DNA of 31,757 bases from a virus, in IMG/VR virus record IMGVR_UViG_3300013136_000027, positions 1-31,757 of that record; one strand, given 5' to 3'. Below, piece after piece: positions 30,159-31,757 of the stretch. Both the position numbers and the translations under genes were made by a program. Below the pieces are notes generated by a model. It worked only from the letters and a program-made list of their open reading frames with translations, made no database searches and was not told the DNA's origin. Position 1 is the stretch's first letter; the number at the start of each line of letters is the position of its first letter.

Positions 30159-30373
30159 TTTAGTAACTCCGCTATGTCAGATAACGCTTGGTTGTATGCT
30201 CTATCAGGGTCATTAGGCGTATAAGCAATAATTTCCTTCTTCTTCGCCAACACCCACTCACGCAAGGAGGAGAGGGCTTGTCTCATTCTTAAATATGGGG
30301 CTGTAAAATCTTTGGGGTCTCTCATATCCAAGCATAATCTAATCAAAATATCTTCAGGCGTAGGCGTTTTCAT
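30155..30373 (-). CDS. Small hypothetical protein, 72 aa
   Basis: The ATG at 30373 (AAGGAC upstream) starts MKTPTPEDILIRLCLDMRDP. The product is helical and ends with RAYNQALSDIAELLK. That C-terminal 'YNQAL.DI..LL' motif recurs in many short accessory phage proteins. The start overlaps the stop of the preceding gene by 4 bp (ATGA), and the stop overlaps the HNH-like gene start. No function is known. Confidence 0.6.
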   Translation of the reverse strand: MKTPTPEDILIRLCLDMRDPKDFTAPYLRMRQALSSLREWVLAKKKEIIAYTPNDPDRAYNQALSDIAELLK

Positions 30374-30510
30374 TTCAGTCCTTTCTTGGGGAGTGCTTCT
30401 TCCTCGTAGGTTTCGCAAAGCTCATAATCCTGTTTATCATAATAAGAACAAACATCATCACACGCAGAACAAAACCCTTCTTTTATTTCGTGCTTACATT
30501 TCCCTTTCAT
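30370..30510 (-). CDS. Cys-rich 46-residue protein
   Basis: The ATG at 30510 has GGAGGGAAGGG upstream. The product begins MKGKCKHEIKEGFCSACDDV and holds six Cys (CKH, CSAC, C and C), an acidic centre and a short tail ending LPKKGLK. This suggests a small metal-binding protein. It overlaps the next genes on both sides by 4 bp. Confidence 0.65.
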   Translation of the reverse strand: MKGKCKHEIKEGFCSACDDVCSYYDKQDYELCETYEEEALPKKGLK

Positions 30511-30692
30511 CCCTTCCCTCCTTCTGCGGTGTTAAGTTCTTCTCTTTTTATTCCGCAACGAATACAATAATCTATTGCTTGATAGTGCGTTTGAGTTATT
30601 ATCCCTAATATTCCGTTATCCTTAACAAGTTCTTCCTTCTGACCAATAAACTTATGTCCGAATAATCTACAAGCTAAAGTTCCTATTTTCAC
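30507..30692 (-). CDS. Small zinc-type phage protein, DUF1660-like, 61 aa
   Basis: The product starts MKIGTLACRLFGHKFIGQKE and later has YCIRCGIKREEL. The layout 'CrlfGHk......C.rCg' is that of small DUF1660-like prophage proteins, with one Cys-His pair and one CxxC pair for zinc. Its start overlaps the stop of the 117-residue gene by 4 bp. The function is unknown. Confidence 0.65.
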   Translation of the reverse strand: MKIGTLACRLFGHKFIGQKEELVKDNGILGIITQTHYQAIDYCIRCGIKREELNTAEGGKG

Positions 30693-31042
30693 TTCTTCCC
30701 CTCCATTGCTGATGAGATGGCTATTGCTACATTCTCAAAGTTTTCGTCGGGTATATGATAGCGTTTTATCTTTTCTCCTTGTAGGGTAGTAGTTACTCCA
30801 TTTTCCCAAGACTCGTTATTTAAGATCTTCTCTATCTCCTCCACCGATAACTTTTGAGATTTGAGTTTTACTTCAATCTGGGCATTACATAAATCGCAAT
30901 CGGCGTAAGGAATTTGATGTTTTGAACAAATACTAACTATCCCGTGCTTCTTTTGCCATTCAAATATCTGATTTATAATTTCTTTTCTCTGCTCCTTCAG
31001 CCTTGCTATTTCTTCATTCTTCTGGGCGAGTTCTTTCTTCAT
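30689..31042 (-). CDS. Coiled-coil plus zinc-type hypothetical protein, 117 aa
   Basis: The start has AGGAGGTAATCT upstream. The first 35 residues form a coiled coil (KELAQKNEEIARLKEQRKEI). Then SICSKHQIPYADCDLCNAQI carries C..H and C..C pairs, followed by a helix (LSVEEIEKILNNE). The C-terminal part may be a second small domain. No family is recognised. Confidence 0.6.
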   Translation of the reverse strand: MKKELAQKNEEIARLKEQRKEIINQIFEWQKKHGIVSICSKHQIPYADCDLCNAQIEVKLKSQKLSVEEIEKILNNESWENGVTTTLQGEKIKRYHIPDENFENVAIAISSAMEGKK

Positions 31043-31045
31043 AGA

Positions 31046-31195
31046 TTACCTCCTATCTCGGCCTTTATTTTCAACAAATTTTAATCTCTTTCCGCAATGT
31101 GGGCAAAAATGGTAAGTTATATCTCCGATATGTAATTTTGTCTTTTCTTTGCGACAATAATGGTATGCCATTGGGTGTTCTAATTTCTTCCTCAT
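31046..31195 (-). CDS. Small zinc-ribbon protein, 49 aa
   Basis: The ATG at 31195 follows AAGGAGGATGAAGG. The product begins MRKKLEHPMAYHYCRKEKTK and then has FCPHCGKRLKFVE, with basic ends. The CPHCG ribbon with an upstream His/Cys is a common small zinc-binding element. It lies 17 bp before the methyltransferase stop in genome order, that is, just downstream of it in transcription. Confidence 0.65.
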   Translation of the reverse strand: MRKKLEHPMAYHYCRKEKTKLHIGDITYHFCPHCGKRLKFVENKGRDRR

Positions 31196-31212
31196 CCTTC
31201 ATCCTCCTTGGG

Positions 31213-31757
31213 TTAGGCAAACATCTTGCTTATGATATACTCAATCACATTCACCGTTACCGCATTGCCGAGGCATTTGTATCTTTGGCTATCGCTTACT
31301 CCCTCTGTCCATCCGTCAGGAAATCCCTGTAGGCGTTCACATTCGGTGGGAGTGAGGCGGCGAATTTTATTCTCATAACTTACTCCGTGTATATCCTGCC
31401 CGGTCAGAGTAAAACTCGGTTCTCCATCCTCTTTCATTCTGCGGCCATTCTGTCGTTTTTCTAATCTGTCTGGAGTGAGAACGGCTTTGACATAAGTAGC
31501 ACCAGATTGTCTGGGATTTTTAGCATATTGAGCAACACAAGCACCACTTATATTTGTTTCTTGAGCCATACTATTTATAAGTTTTATTCCAACTTTTTCT
31601 CCCTCATATGCCGTAGGATATTGTTTATCATCGCCTCCGACAGGAAATACTTGTCCGATACTTTCTCCTCCAAGACATCCGATAATGAACACTCTTTCCC
31701 TATTCTGTGGGACGCCGAAATTCTTGCTGTTAAGCACTTGCCATTGAAGGTCATACC
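31213..31757 (-). CDS. Cytosine-C5 DNA methyltransferase, C-terminal part
   Basis: The frame runs to the window edge, so only the C-terminal 181 residues are present. It holds FGVPQNRERVFIIG (motif VIII), RRLTPTECERLQGFPDGW (motif IX) and KCLGNAVTVNVIEYI (motif X). These are diagnostic of m5C methyltransferases. The target-recognition part lies between motifs VIII and IX (SGACVAQYAKNPRQSG and on). The N-terminal catalytic PCQ motif is outside. It probably modifies phage DNA against restriction. There is no adjacent restriction gene in view. Confidence 0.9.
   Translation of the reverse strand, partial: YDLQWQVLNSKNFGVPQNRERVFIIGCLGGESIGQVFPVGGDDKQYPTAYEGEKVGIKLINSMAQETNISGACVAQYAKNPRQSGATYVKAVLTPDRLEKRQNGRRMKEDGEPSFTLTGQDIHGVSYENKIRRLTPTECERLQGFPDGWTEGVSDSQRYKCLGNAVTVNVIEYIISKMFA

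Noticed and set aside
1-31757. tRNA genes, integrase, replication genes or endolysin
   Set aside because: Looked for tRNA T-loop patterns and for family motifs on both strands; none was convincing. Weak signals could be missed by eye.

Overview
The window looks like about 32 kb of a tailed double-stranded DNA bacteriophage (virus or prophage). Every well-supported gene lies on the minus strand, packed head to tail with ATGA/TAATG overlaps and strong AGGAGG-type ribosome sites, and reads from the right edge to the left. The recognisable set is a phage head and short-tail module: small terminase, large terminase, portal, scaffold, an HK97-fold capsid protein resembling the N4-gp56 family, head-tail adaptor, tail nozzle, fibres with LamG domains and internal/ejection-type proteins. 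No tape measure, tube or sheath protein is seen, so a podovirus-like particle is inferred. The host cannot be named from the sequence. A heptosyltransferase-type (GT9) gene and surface-sugar genes hint at a Gram-negative host, but this is weak.

Layout in transcription order. (1) 31757-28461: an accessory region with the C-terminal part of a cytosine-C5 DNA methyltransferase and many very small Cys-pair (zinc-ribbon-like) proteins, ending at two HNH endonuclease genes (27794-28480 and 27388-27771). (2) 27387-27037: a 350-bp AT-rich gap with repeated TTTGACATA boxes and a DnaA-box-like site. (3) 27036-19484: packaging and head genes. (4) 19417-13628: an embedded sugar cassette of three glycosyltransferases, two SAM methyltransferases and a dehydrogenase/acetyltransferase fusion, interrupted by a third related HNH endonuclease. 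It is preceded by a GC-rich hairpin at 19454-19474. (5) 13627-8857: small proteins of unknown role, a 623-residue fibre and a cluster of small membrane proteins, one of them holin-like. (6) 8864-1: adaptor, nozzle, two related fibre proteins, a GNAT-like protein, three probable virion/ejection proteins, and a long protein truncated by the window edge.

The most interesting item is that edge protein (1-1844). It carries a region with the spaced key residues of RelA/SpoT-type (p)ppGpp synthetases, placed directly after probable ejected virion proteins. If it is delivered with the DNA it would be an ejected effector or toxin-like domain. Other points worth attention are the sugar cassette inside the late operon, the truncated WbpA-like dehydrogenase fused to a hexapeptide acetyltransferase, HNH-type genes whose C-terminal tails resemble the end of the gene just upstream, and the repeat-bearing gap before the terminase genes. 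No tRNA, CRISPR array, integrase, replication gene or endolysin was recognised.
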